From Apostichopus japonicus (Eukaryota; Echinodermata; Holothuroidea; Aspidochirotida; Stichopodidae): a stretch of 64,000 bases of DNA. This document shows positions 24,346 to 36,690 of the stretch, one piece after another. The position numbers were made by a program, and so were the translations under genes. How positions within the stretch are numbered: position 1 is the stretch's first letter; each line of letters opens with the position of its first letter. Location of the stretch: assembly GCF_037975245.1 (NCBI RefSeq), contig NC_092566.1, forward strand, positions 5,892,001-5,956,000, written 5' to 3'. Under the pieces are notes generated by a model. That model saw only the letters and a program-made list of their open reading frames with translations, had not been told where the DNA came from and did not search any database.

Positions 24346-26055
24346 AATTGTCTCAGTCTGAATTAATTTCTGTAAGTGTATTTGGTGTAATACTGATGAT
24401 ACTTTGGAGAGACTGCTACCGTAGTTGTGATTATGTAATGTGATTATAGGTAGAAAGAAACCAAAAAAAAAATAACTGGAATGGACTAACTTATTTGTAT
24501 GATTAATACCATAGGGAATGTCATGAATGAATAATTACCATTAATGGTAGTACACTACTTGCAAGTATGTATGAATTAAATTCAGTACTATATAAATAAA
24601 AAAATATGTAAATAAAATGTATAAATATTCATAAAACAAGCTATGAGTTACAAATAAATATATTAAAAGATAAAATGAAAAATAAATAAATAAAAGCAAT
24701 ACCATAGATGAATGAATAATAAGAAAGGGAGTTATTTACTTTGCATTGTGTGTTGCTGTTCTTGTCAGTCAAGTGAAAAGTATGCCCTGCCCCCCTCCCC
24801 TCCTCCCCCTTTTCCAGATCTGTCCTATGATACTTTCATTTGTTATCAGGAGAGAATATCACTTCCTCCCCCTTCCCAGAATCTTTTCCAATTGTAAATG
24901 CCTGCCTCATACTCTTATTTTGCAAGCTGTTTTCCCCTCATAGACAGTAAACTCTGGCCTGCATGCACTTAGATTGATAAATCCACGTTATCACTTCCTG
25001 AAATGAAAGAGAGTGAGGAAAAGTGAACAGAATCTAGTTGATTTGGTCGCATGTTTTGTTTGGCTGCACAATTACAAAGGGAAATGAGCTATTTTGAATA
25101 TCTGGGATATTAAACTGTACAGAAATGGGATCTTTTATTTCCCCAGGCTAAGTGATTGACAAAAGGGTACGGAAAAGGGCAGTAAGCTGAACTGATACAT
25201 GCACGGTACTTCCTTTTGTGTTTTAGTCGAGCAAACAGAGGGGGCTACCAGAGGGAGAAATGACACTGAGGAGTATTAAAGGAAGGGTGGAGAGGAGGGC
25301 AAAGTTCATCGCCAAAGTTTTCTGGTGACTGAAGTCATGTGTAATATATCCTTACCTACTCATTTAAGAGAATGGTTGATTGTTATATAAACCTCTAGAT
25401 TGATATCTGCTCCTAATTGGCCATACAAGGAAATTTTCTGAAAACTTTTGAAGCTTTGGGGCATAAGGTTTTAAGAGGGGGATCAAGTTGAAGTTAAATT
25501 TTACTCCTGTTACTTCCCACAATACGTGATTACTTTGTTGCTGACATTTTTATCTCTCCCTTTACTACATGGGTTTAAGTTAGGAAATATAGTATAATAC
25601 GGTTATGATTCACTGACATGCTAAATGGCATGAAGAATGTTGCCGATGTTAACCATGTTAAATCGAGGGCAAGAACAGTCACCAATTCCACAATTTTTTT
25701 ATTACTTTATATCAAGTTTCTTCTCCTAACTTCAATAACTATTACTCAATCCTACAGGTTGGTCCTTGGCTGATATCAGCTTCATGCTTCATCATTCATT
25801 CATTTGTTACATCTGTGATGAATCTCATAACCAGTTGTCATAATTCTCTAAACCTAAACATACATGAAGATACGAATCTCAACGATTCAATTTCCTACTG
25901 ATGCCATCTAACTGAAAGTTTTATTTTTAATCTTCTGGTGGTTAGTCAATTTAAATTGACAATACTGAGCCTTATTAAATGGTATTTGCAGGAAAATTAG
26001 TAGTCAATTTATAGGAAAAAAGAACAGAATAGAGAAATTCAGGATAAGCTTTAAA

Positions 26056-26327
26056 GCAGACGCGTAGCCAGGAATTTGCCAAGGGAGGGGCGAAACTGTA
26101 GATTCGGCATTGCAAACTATCTAAGCGTAGCACCGCGTTCAAGAAAATTTTGGCTGAAAATGCCTCCCAGATCGCTGGAAATGGCACTTCCCAGGCCTTT
26201 TAAGTTGCATCTTAGCATTTTCTCTTTTGAAAATACTAGCGATATCATAAAAACATTAAATTAAAAAAAAAAAATATGCTCAAGGGGGGCGGCTGCCCCC
26301 TTCGCCCCCCCTTGGCTACGCGCCTGC
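26056..26327. mobile_element. MITE with GCAGRCGCGTAGCCA ends (272 bp)
   Basis: The left end is GCAGACGCGTAGCCA and the right end is TGGCTACGCGCCTGC. Both sides are flanked by TTTAAA (26050-26055 and 26328-26333), a probable target duplication. A C/G-rich palindrome (GGGGGGCGGCTGCCCCC) lies just inside the right end. No transposase; small ORFs on both strands are incidental. Confidence 0.8.
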
Positions 26328-26328
26328 T

Positions 26329-26573
26329 TTAAAGGGACTGCGTTCATACTGGAGTGGAACCAGAACCAAGAAATCTACTCATTGTAAACTTTGATGATGT
26401 ATGGCACTCAAATTTGGAATAACTTTACTACTTGAAAGACCTTGATACTAATTTAACTCTAGTTTTAGAAATGTTAATTATTCCCTTGAAATACATTATT
26501 TTTGTATTCATTAATAATTAATAACACAGTCTTTCTTAATTCCCGTACACTTAACATGACATGGTCCCTTTAA
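26329..26573. mobile_element. TTAA-bounded MITE, family C (245 bp)
   Basis: The left end is TTAAAGGGACTGCGTTCAT; the reverse complement of the right end is TTAAAGGGACCATGTCATG. TTAA stands at both edges. It abuts the MITE at 26056-26327, which seems to have inserted at its left boundary. No coding content. Confidence 0.65.
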
Positions 26574-27289
26574 CTCTGGGAAGTGGGGGGGGAAGTTATG
26601 ATAATGATTTCCTCTGTTTATCTTTTACATTCGGTATGGTTTTATGATATCAAAGCGATACACAGTTAGATTTCCTTGGCGACGACACGCAAGTTCATCT
26701 TTTTTCAGTGCACAATTCTCTACAAGGGAAAAATGTGTTCTATACTGTCCTCATCTCTTGTGATAAATTTAAGGTACTCTAAAAGAGGACAAAACCTCTT
26801 CTAGTTCCTAATATAGCCATGGATGGTCAGAATTTGTATTAATTAAAATATTGGTTATGGTATTATATTATTGGCAAGAAACTGGTAGTTAAGAAGGTTA
26901 AACCAGTTGCTTTTCTCACTTTTGTTTCATTTTCAAGTTAACTGATTTCAAAATGTGAAAAGTTATTGATATGCAAAATAATCTGGTTTCTACCACATCT
27001 AGTCTCTGTTAAGTTTGACCCTGATGGGGTTTGAGTTCCACTACCGATATGGATAAAAATGTTTACCAATCTATTTTGGTCATCATCATGCATTTTACTA
27101 AGAAACAATAATCCATGGTCCCTTCAAATTGTTTAATCTGTTTTTGGTCGATTGAAAAGCAAAGTATTAATAGTTAATGTGTGAGTTTGAGTGAAGTGAG
27201 GCTGACATGGAGATTACATAAGTTTCATTAATTTATAGATGGATTTTTTGGCTTATTGATTGATTGATATATTTTCTGATTTGGCTTTT

Positions 27290-27420
27290 GACTACTTTAT
27301 TCCTTGTACTCTGTATGCATGTATCTTATTATTTGTATGTATTAAGATTTTACTATAGTCCCATGTAAAGTGCTTTGAGATATACGTTTATGCAAAGTGC
27401 TATATACAAATATATATAAA
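27290..27420 (+). repeat. L2/V-SINE-like 3' tail fragment
   Basis: ATGTAAAGTGCTTTGAGATA followed by AAAGTGCTATATACAAATA resembles the paired GCGCTTTGAG / GCGCTATATAAAT tails of L2-clade LINEs and their SINEs, known widely in aquatic animals. No reverse-transcriptase sequence is present upstream, so this is a tail fragment only. Confidence 0.45.
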
Positions 27421-27826
27421 TATGTATGCTTATTTGGTTGATTGGCGTCTATCTTTGCGCAGTGTGCTCTATGGCCGGTGGACAGAGCGAAGTATAGTTG
27501 AGAATTAGTTGAGACTAGTGGAACACTAGTAGGACAATGTTATATGTTTACATACTGCATTTAGAAAGCACAGCCAGCAGTCAGTCAATGTTATTGCTTA
27601 CTTCCCCATAAAGTGAGGGAGGTAGAGAGATGCTACTATTGGCTTCTGGTGTTTTAGTATTGTTTCATGACAAATCTGCATAATTCTACCTAAGCCATAG
27701 TAGGTACAAGCACTCATCAAACTATGTTATAAGAAAAAAATTGTGTATGAAAAATGAAATGTGTATGAAAAATATGATATCAATTACCGTACATTTTTCC
27801 GTTTCTCTCATTTTTCCACGATTTAG

Positions 27827-27932
27827 GTTGTCAGCAAAGTTGCCGCTCAGAGGGGCTTTGACCTGGACTTGGGATACCGACTCTTGGCAGTGTGTTCTGC
27901 TCATCAAGATAAATTTTCGTGTGAATCTGCAG
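27827..27932 (+). CDS. zmiz1: ZMIZ-family gene, third coding exon (core of N-terminal domain)
   Basis: A CACGATTTAG acceptor and a strong CTGCAG|GTAAGT donor bound 106 bases: 35 codons plus one base, so the exon ends in phase 1. It encodes residues 64-98, including [20 protein letters not shown] and then [15 protein letters not shown]. This is nearly identical to the ZMIZ1/ZMIZ2 signature (human, from memory: [20 protein letters not shown], then AVCAANRDKFTPKSA) and is the strongest identification in the window. The next exon should start in phase 1 and carry the tryptophan-cysteine and LLLLRHQK-like block; I did not find it before 64000. Overlapping ORFs on both strands here are shadows of this exon. 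Confidence 0.95.
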
Positions 27933-30599
27933 GTAAGTTTTCCTTGTACACAGCAGCCTACAGCCAATGCCTGTACCAAGATTTTCATTTCCTAAAGGCA
28001 ACGTTCCAACAACGTCAAGGCCGGTCAAGAAGCTTTTGCGAGCTCTCATCTTTGCAGCAAAAGGAAGTATTTTATATTTTGGGATGTTTTATCTTTAGCT
28101 CCCTCCAGGTTTTTTGATTTTCTCCTTTCTCCTTTCAGTTTTCATTTTTTTCTTTTGTTTTTTGCTTTGTTTTACAAGAGAAACCCTTGAGTCAATTCCT
28201 CTTAATCATTTACCCTTGAACAAGGTGAAAATCCGCTAAGATTACAGTCACTCTCTTCCTTCTTCTACAGTCAGGCTATGTTGGGGACTGTTGTAATGAA
28301 TACATTTGTTAATAACACAGCTAATTAGTCGGATGTAATCGCTTTCAATCCTTCCCTCGCACTTGTTTTCAAAATCAAACAAAAGTGTTGCGTGTGTCGA
28401 TTGTTGCGAAAGTTAACCATATTGAATAACGCAGAAGTGAAAACATAACTAGAGCATTGTGTGATTGTTTCTATTCAAGGGTACTCTGTCTCCCTGTGCC
28501 GAAACATTCACAAAGGGTCAGTGAACGTGGCGAGAGTTTGAACTGAATGGAAAGCTTAAAACTGATGACAAAGAAGTAACTTTTAGACTAAGCATTTAAA
28601 CTTCTGCGAAGTGCTTCTACAAAGTGGCCTGTGACCATAAAATAAACAAAGGAGGGGAAGAGGGGGGGGGTGTGGGAATAATTTCAATTGTTATGCCAGT
28701 TTGCTTTTACTAGTCAGGTGTAGCACAACATATGATGTTGATCCTACCCACGGAAGGACTATAAAAGTGTCAGATCCATTTGCATTTCATTTTAAGGTAC
28801 AATGGCTGGTTTCAGGATTTGGTTTGCCCTGTGAATTGTGTGAATTCTACAATAAAAAATTGAAGATGTTTGTATAAATTTTATATAGCAGTTGTAAAAC
28901 ACATGTAGCCTGAAATGTAGCGGTATTCCGCAGCAGGACTTAAATACAAACTGTAATTTGCGAATAGTTTTACAGTCTTGAGACCGAACAGATTGTTAAA
29001 CATGTCTGGTGCAGTTCTAATATATTGAAACAAGATGATTTTATGTTTGGATGTTCCGCCTTATTGGGAATGTGCATTTTATAGGTTAGACTGTTACACA
29101 CTTTAACAAACTATGGTTTACAATGGTAGGACAAACAACTGTAGAGAAACGAAAATGTTTACTCACACTATTGATTATACAAAACAGAGAAGTTTATCAG
29201 TGATTAATAAATTTTCAACATCCTAGACTGATCACAGAGAGCTTTGATCAAGAAGTATTTTTGAAAGATAGTGAAAATATCCTGAATAATTGATGAGGGC
29301 TTTTGTTATATGTAACTAGTGTCCAAGGTTTGGAAATTAGTTGCCGTAATTATTCCTATTTCCTCCAGATATTGAGGGGTAGGAGAGAGGTATACCTTGT
29401 TAACCTGTTACTTCTGAATATCTTATCATAGAAAAGGATGTTGCCTAACTCTGTAACCCATTTAAAATGGAGGTTGCTTTAACCCTTTAATAGCTACCTA
29501 TTATACCTCCTAGCAGGAGATGCTTGTTGTGAGCTAATTTGCATTCTCTAGAGGAAGCCTCATATACCTGTTACTGTAGACCTGTTTTGGTCATGGATCA
29601 GGGCTCATTTTTAAGAAAATTTTTAGGTTAACCTTGCCTTCATATTTGGTTGTCAGAAGGATTTTTTGGTTGCCCAAATGAAAGCATTTGAATTTTCAAA
29701 ATGGAGCGCCTTGTGCGAGAGCGGTACGTAAATGCATGTATTGATTTAGCCTTGTAGGTGAGTACCGTAATGTTAGGCTATGCAGGCCTAGTCTATAAGA
29801 ACACTTACGGCAATAAGCTATTCGCCCGTCGGACAACCGGTTTTAGGTTGTCCGACATGATTTTGGACGATCTGACGACCATTAAATCTGCAGATACTGC
29901 AAGATTTCCTTGAAACCCTGTTACCCATTGGAGGGGGCGTTGGAGGTGGATGTGGGAAGGGGGAGGATCTGGTAGCTTCTTCAGTTTGCCAAAGTCTACC
30001 GCAGTGACTATTCAGCTATGGGCAAGTGAGAGAATGACATGATTGTTATGTTTTGCATGTCGCCGAGTAATGCTTTAATTCATTTGTATTTTCTACATTT
30101 CTCAAGTAGACTACTTATAGTTTATAAAATGGTTCTTACAAATTCCAAATGATCAGAAGTAAGTTCATAATTCCTTACCAGTCAATAAGTTTAAATATCT
30201 GGGGAAACAGACAATAAAATGACAAAAAAAATCACATTGCCTGTGACCACTATTGAACTTTCTAGCTTACACATGTGCATTGTGATGAAATGTCAGCATG
30301 CACTACCACTTTAATATATTTGTGTAACACTATAACTTAGTTTGGAATATGAGTTATGCTAGTATTTCTATTGTGAGCATGTAAGCTGTATCTATGCAAT
30401 ATGTAATGATGAAATCAATCTACCCTGTTCACTGATACTGTGTTGCTTTAAGGGATCTCTTAATTTTGTGTTACAGTTTGTCGAGTCATCTCTCAGCAAA
30501 TCTGTTGTCACACCAGCTAAACTTTGTAACTTCAGTGCCAGATTTTTACATTTCTACAAACAGCGAGTAGAAATAATTTGTAAATGGAATATGTGATTT

Positions 30600-30840
30600 A
30601 TAATAATTGCAGCACATCCCAGCTTTATTTGCTATTTATAGCCGCTCTGCTCGTCACAGGGAGCCTTTGACATTTACGCCCGTGTTTTATCAATGACAGC
30701 AAAACCGTAAACTCTGCTGTTACTATAGAGAAAGAAAATTCACTCGGCTGATTTATGAATATTCGAGACCCTGAGAGCCTCTGAAGGAGACGGCCGTTTT
30801 CTTGACAATCTTAGGGGATACATTTTGTGAGACAAATCTT
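30600..30840. promoter_or_regulatory. Candidate intronic enhancer
   Basis: A GC-balanced, non-repetitive, non-coding island in AT-rich intron with closely packed words that look like transcription-factor sites: TTTATTTGCTATTTATAG, CCTTTGACATTTACG, TTTTATCAATGACAG (homeodomain/TALE-like) and CTGATTTATGAATATTC. All reading frames are interrupted. Conservation has not been tested. Confidence 0.25.
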
Positions 30841-32084
30841 ATCTGTTTCCAAAGTTGATGCATTGATTTTTAGTTCTGTCTCTCAGGAACAGAAAACTTG
30901 CATAAAAGGCATCGTTGTTTAAGAGACAAGGAGTAGTTGTAATACGTATGCTTAAAACTTTTGTTGTAAAAGAGGTTCATTTATCCCCAGGGTTGCTTTT
31001 CCCTTCCTGAGAGGAACAATTGTCTGGAAATGATAGAGCTCCCCTATGGTCATCTCATTTGTCAAGTCTCATCGATGTATATATACTCAGGTTTCTATCG
31101 AGGATACATTTGTCTGGTCATTATGTCTGAATACTTGCTAACCTTTGTCTAACCTTCAAACCCTCACTTCTTTTCTCTTTTCATGGTTTTGTTACTCCCT
31201 TCAGAATAAGGATTAGGGACCCATTTACTGCTAAGTCCAAACATGCTGTAAAATCATGGATTTTACAAGAGTTTTATGATTGGATTTTTCAAAAGATTTG
31301 AGCAGTATTTAAGAATGATTTTCTCTTGTCATCTTTCATCCGTTTGACTCATCTGCCTGGTTTTATAGTTCCCTATTGGGATATATTTAAAAAGGAGAAC
31401 ATTGAGTGAAGGCAAGTGAGATTATGGATTAGGCCCTTTCTTTTTCAAAATACAGAGAGGTTAGATCAACTGTAAAATATGAATGGCTGATTTATTTTTC
31501 TTTCTTTCTTCTAAATTGTACATTGGTAAATTTTCAAGATGAGTCAACGATAAAATCACATCAAAAGCTTTTCTCGCGAGCAGCCATTTTTGCAGTTTGA
31601 TAAAAACCTACCAGGTGTGATTCAAAATACGATTTCAAACGATCAAACACAATACCTCCTTTGATCTGTTTATAATGCGAATCTCAATAAGCGAGGAGGG
31701 AGTATATTCCATTCCATTCTAAGCTTCTCACTCCTGAGACCTTTCTTTGTATAGTATCACTCATATGCAAAAGAAAATCAGAGGTTTTCAAAATTTGCAA
31801 CTTATTATGTTAAGAATGTACTTCTTTCTAACACCAAAAGGGACCTAAACCGATGTATCCAGGTGTTGACAATGTCACTGTAGCTAATTTGGCTACTACA
31901 GTATCTGTGCTGGAAGTCGCTTGTTCCTGACATATTGGTGCTAAAATGGAAGCATTATTCCTTATCGGATGATTTAAGGCACAACTTTAGCTGTGATATA
32001 TACCTTAAAGTGTTCACCTCATCTTTCTATATGGTGGTTTTTAAAAATGCTCGCCATAGAATTATTTTAAGTAGGTGGACCATC

Positions 32085-32900
32085 TACTGATCTTATCAGA
32101 CTCAGGTCAAAAATGATCCCAGGAGATCACCTATTGATCCTTTCAGACTCGATGTAATGACGCTCAAATAGGTTCACCTCTTGATCCTGTCAGTCAGTTT
32201 AACATTGCTCACATAGATAATAGAATAACCTACTGATCCTGTCACACTCAGTTTAACAGTGTTCATAGGATCACCTCCTGATCCTGTCAGTCAGTTTAAC
32301 ATAGCTCACATAGATATTACAATCACCTACTGATCCTGTCATCCTCAGTTTAACAGTGTTCATAGGATCACCTCCTGATCCTGTCAGTCAGTTTAACATA
32401 GCTCACATAGATATTACATTCACCTACTGATCCTGTCATCCTCAGTTTAACAGTGTTCATAGGATCACCTCCTGATCCTGTCGGTCAGTTTAACATTGCT
32501 CACACAGATATTAGAATCACCTACTGATCCGGTCATACTCAATTTAACAGTGTTCATAGGATCACCTGATCCTGTCAGTCAGTTTAACATTGCTCACATA
32601 GATATTAGAATCACCTACTGATCCTATCAAACTCAGTTTAACAGTGTACATAAGTTTATCTCCTGATCCTTTCAGTCAGTTTAACATAGCTCACATAGAT
32701 ATTACGATCACCTCTTGATCCTGTCACATTCAGTTTAACAGTATTTATAGGATCATCTCCTTATCCTGTCAGTCAGTTTAACATAGCTCACATAGATATT
32801 AGAATCACCTATTGATCCTGTCATTCTCAGTCTAACAGTGTTCATAGGATCACCTCCTGATCCTGCCAGTCACTATACCAGTGCTCAGATAGATATTAGA
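32085..32900. repeat. 97-bp dimeric tandem array, about 8 copies
   Basis: The unit has two related halves, each containing GATCCTGTCA and CAGTTTAACA; one half has AGCTCACATAGATATTA and the other AGTGTTCATAGGATCACC. Anchors at 32264, 32361 and 32458 give a 97-bp period. The edges are diverged. Non-coding. Confidence 0.92.
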
Positions 32901-33799
32901 ATACCTATAACATACCCAAATTCACTTCCTAATCCTACCAAACACATCTGTAACAGTGTTATGTACAGTATCACCAACTGCTCACATGATGAAATCACCT
33001 ACTGAACCTTCCTATCCGTAATCACTTTAAGTGTTGTAAAAACAATGTCATACAAAGAGTCAGGGAGCACAGACATTATTAAACTAAACTAGTCCTTTTG
33101 TAGTGCCATCCATTTACCCTGTTTGCTTAAACATACTTCACACATTCCATTGGTGTGTGGTCTGTGAGCAATGGTTTTCTCATTTCATCTCTACTCTCCT
33201 AAAAATAAAGTAACGACTTTTTCCACCCTGGCATTTAGAATGTCTAGTTTGCGCATATTGAGACATTCCAGATGACAGTATTTGTGGCTGGAAATGTTGA
33301 AAGAGCAGTTTTACATGAGATTAAAGTCGGCAACAACTGATTATACGCCCATCACGCTGAATAAATGCCTGTCTTTGTCAACTTGGCACTTACGTTAGAG
33401 GGATACATCTGTGAAAAATATTAATAGATTTTGTAGTTTATATGTCGAGCTCTCTGCAAATACCTAGTTAAAATTAACCTCACAAGGCTTATTAAAGTGT
33501 AATATACCATGTAAAGAAGAAAATGTTTGACAAATTAAGAACTGAAGTTGTGAATGTAATAATCTATTCTATTAGCTTTTGTTTGTCAATTTGTTTATGA
33601 AAGCAAGTAATCAAGTAAACATCAACTGTGTGTTCTTAAATGAATTGTTAAATGAATTCTACAATAATATTGACACGCTCTCACTCGGTGTTATCTGTCA
33701 CCTCTATCCACTAGTCTGCTGCCCTCTCTGTAAACCTACTTTCGTTCTCATTGTAACAGACATGTATGATCACAGGCTAATTTGTTGCCCTATCAATGT

Positions 33800-34395
33800 C
33801 AGTTACTCACGATGGTCACGATGTTACCACATTTTATGTATCAGTGAACTGTCATTAATGTTAGTTACTACAGGTCATGGCGTTACCATATTTTATACAT
33901 AAGTGAACTGTTTTTAATGTTAGTTAGGACTGGTCCCCATGTTACCACATTTTATGTATCAGTGAACTGTCATTAATGTTAGTTACTACAGGTCACGGCG
34001 TTACCACATTTTATACATCAGTGAACTGTTTTTAATGTTAGTAAGGACTGGTAACGATGTTACCACATTTTATTTATCAGTGAACTGTCATTAATGTTAG
34101 TTACTACAGGTCATGGCGTTACCACATTTTATACATAAGTGAACTGTTTTTAATGTTAGTAAGGACTGGTCCCAATGTTACCACATTTTATGTATCAGTG
34201 AACTGTCATTAATGTTAGGTACTACAGGTCACGGCGTTACCATATTTTATACATCAGTGAACTGTTTTTAATGATAGTTAGGACTGGTCACGATGTTACC
34301 ACATCTTATGTATCAATAAACTGTCATTAATGTTAGTACTACAGGTCACGATGTTACCACATTTTATGTATCAGTGAACTGTTGTAATCATTTAC
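33800..34395. repeat. 118-bp dimeric tandem array, about 5 copies
   Basis: Two related ~59-bp halves alternate: ACCACATTTTATGTATCAGT with GAACTGTCATTAATGTTAG, and ATTTTATACATAAGTGAAC with TGTTTTTAATGTTAG. Anchors at 33831 and 33949 are 118 bp apart. The ORF running into the left edge is an artefact. Confidence 0.92.
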
Positions 34396-36268
34396 AAATA
34401 AAGTTAAGGTTAGGTTTATGATTATTATTGAAAATAGTTTGCTATTTCACTACTCTTTCAATGCATTTATCTATTCATGACTATAATTCATCGCATATTA
34501 GAATTGTGATGTTCATGTGTTACATAATTTTATAGAGCTAATTTGTATTATTTATGAATGGAATAAAACAACTAGATCTCTTCAGCTTTAATAAAAGAAT
34601 AGGAAAAACAGTTGTCATGTCATGTAATTTACTCCTGGGGTCTTTTGTTAGTAATTTGTGGAAACCAAGGAAGGAGAAAAAAACTTTGATATTGTTTTGT
34701 ATGAAATTATCAATTCAAACATAACAAGGAAAAAACAAATTATTCTGAGGTTACTTGTTGCTGCTCTTTACCTGACTCCACTTTACGTACTCACTTTCTC
34801 ATCTACCTAACCCTCAGAAATTACTACCATGTTAGCCCCCCTCCCCCCCTCCACCCTATTGACCCATGGTTTGTAAATATCTTTCATTGCTATGAGTCAA
34901 GTCACAGGTGCTATGGAATTGTGTAGTGTTATTAGATATATTTGACAGCCATGGTTTAACGCTGAACAGCAAAGATGCATGGATGTCATTGAATAGTGGT
35001 GACTGGTCAGTGACTAGTGATTGACTGGTCCACTCTAAAGAAACCAATGGAAACCTACTTGCATATTTATAGCAAAATAATTTTAATGTCAACTGTTTGT
35101 AAGTTGAGTTATATATTAGCTGTTTCCAAGGCAATCATTTCCATGGCAACAGTATTGTGAAGAGTGGAGCTATCAGTATGTACTTACCTGTCTCCTCATA
35201 CTACTGCACACTTAGTATCTTGAGAAAATCATACTTAGTGATATAAAAGAGGGGGGGTGGGAGGGAAAATGGGAGAGGACAGCAAATGATGGGCTAAAGT
35301 GTGTGTTCTTGTCAGAAATACAGTCGGCAATACTTTTATAAAACGATGGATCGTGTTACAGCTGTGCTTGGAGTTCTTTCCACTCTCAACGAATTGTTTA
35401 TGATCATGGAAAATAGATGTCCTGTGACATGTGGAACTTTAGTATTAAGTGTATGTAATGCTCTAGTTATCACCTTCTCTTTAATTCAAATAAGTCAAAT
35501 GATCTGTCTAGCCTAGATTTAAAGTAGCTGGTTCCTTTTACTTTTAAACATTAGTAAAATTACAGAACAGTACTACTGTCACCAGATTGACTGTGACTGT
35601 AACTTGTATGCTATGCCATATAAACAATACAGAGTATTTTGTATGATCCAACTAGTAGCAGATAGTTGATAATTAAAGTAAACAAACTTCCAATTTAATT
35701 ATTTTATGTTAAGTAGGTTAATCCAACTGATCATGTATTCTAATCCCAGGTTTAATTTCATGTTGTGATGTTTACTTTATAATACAAACAGGCTGCCTGT
35801 TTAAGTTAATTGACATTGTGACATTAGTTGAGGTCTGCACTTTGCACATAAACACTGCTGGAAACATTAATGAGCACTGCAGATAAAAAATGTCTTAGAG
35901 GAACAATAATTGTATCATAATAAATTAACATAAACATATTATATAAATAGTTTAAAGATCAGCTGACCCCCATGACTCAATCTCAGTAAAAAATTTACCT
36001 ATTAGTGTTAAAGTTACTTCTCTTTGCTTGAAAAAAAAAAAGCATCTACCAAGGGAATTTGAAAGTTTTATGTGTTTATACCCAAATTAACCATATTATA
36101 ATATTACCCTGAACCAGATTTATAAATGATCTCACATCAGCTAAGAGAAATGCTCAAATCAGGGACAACTACTGCATCTTGGAAGGTTATGTTTATATTC
36201 CCTTCATTTGTAGTCATGATTGATTTATGACTGATTGGAAGGAGAGGTAGAGGGGGGGGGGGGGAGGA

Positions 36269-36690
36269 GATCTCTTGCTCATATCCATATTTTCTAGTTT
36301 TAATGGTATAAAACCTGCTCTCTGAGGAATTTTTACCATTTTCTACTTTTGTTACAAATATTTTTTAAGTATATATAGTATATAGCCAGGTCAAATACTA
36401 CTTCGCTATTAGTATTGATAGAATTGTATCACAAAATTTGTATTTGTTCTCTGGTATGATGATAGCAAAACCTTTTGATCTCTTGCTTATATCCAAATTT
36501 TCTAGTTTAATGGTATAAAACCTGCTCTCTGAGGAATTTTTAACCATTGTCTTCTTATGTTACAAATATTTTTTAAGTTTATAGTTCATAGTGAGGTCAA
36601 ATACTACAGTTTAGCTATTAGTATTTATGGAATTTTATCACAAAATTGTTATTTGTTCTCTGGTATGATGATAATAGCAAAACCTTTTGA
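36269..36690. repeat. Tandem duplication, two ~208-bp copies
   Basis: GATCTCTTGCTCATATCC at 36269 recurs as GATCTCTTGCTTATATCC at 36477; the copies stay alignable through GTTCTCTGGTATGATGAT and AGCAAAACCTTTTGA. A G run (36251-36264) precedes copy 1. Confidence 0.88.

Larger units (their letters stand above)
14755..27826 (+). other. Intron 2 of the ZMIZ gene (13,072 bp, phase 0)
   Basis: Bounded by GTAAAT and ATTTAG. It contains the AGGTCA-rich repeat (15240-15830), the 42-bp minisatellite, the inverted-repeat element, the foldback element, two abutting MITEs and an L2-like tail. The stretches 15835-20110, 21620-22470 and 24350-26045 show only AT-rich unique-looking sequence and short homopolymers. 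Confidence 0.85.

Noticed and set aside
27722-28117. Four overlapping ORFs on both strands around ZMIZ coding exon 3
   Set aside because: They are shadows or read-through of the real 106-bp exon, which is defined by its splice sites and family match.
30478-30525. Possible ZMIZ exon 4 after a TTACAG acceptor
   Set aside because: In the required phase it reads into a stop after 14 codons and lacks the conserved WC/RHQK block.
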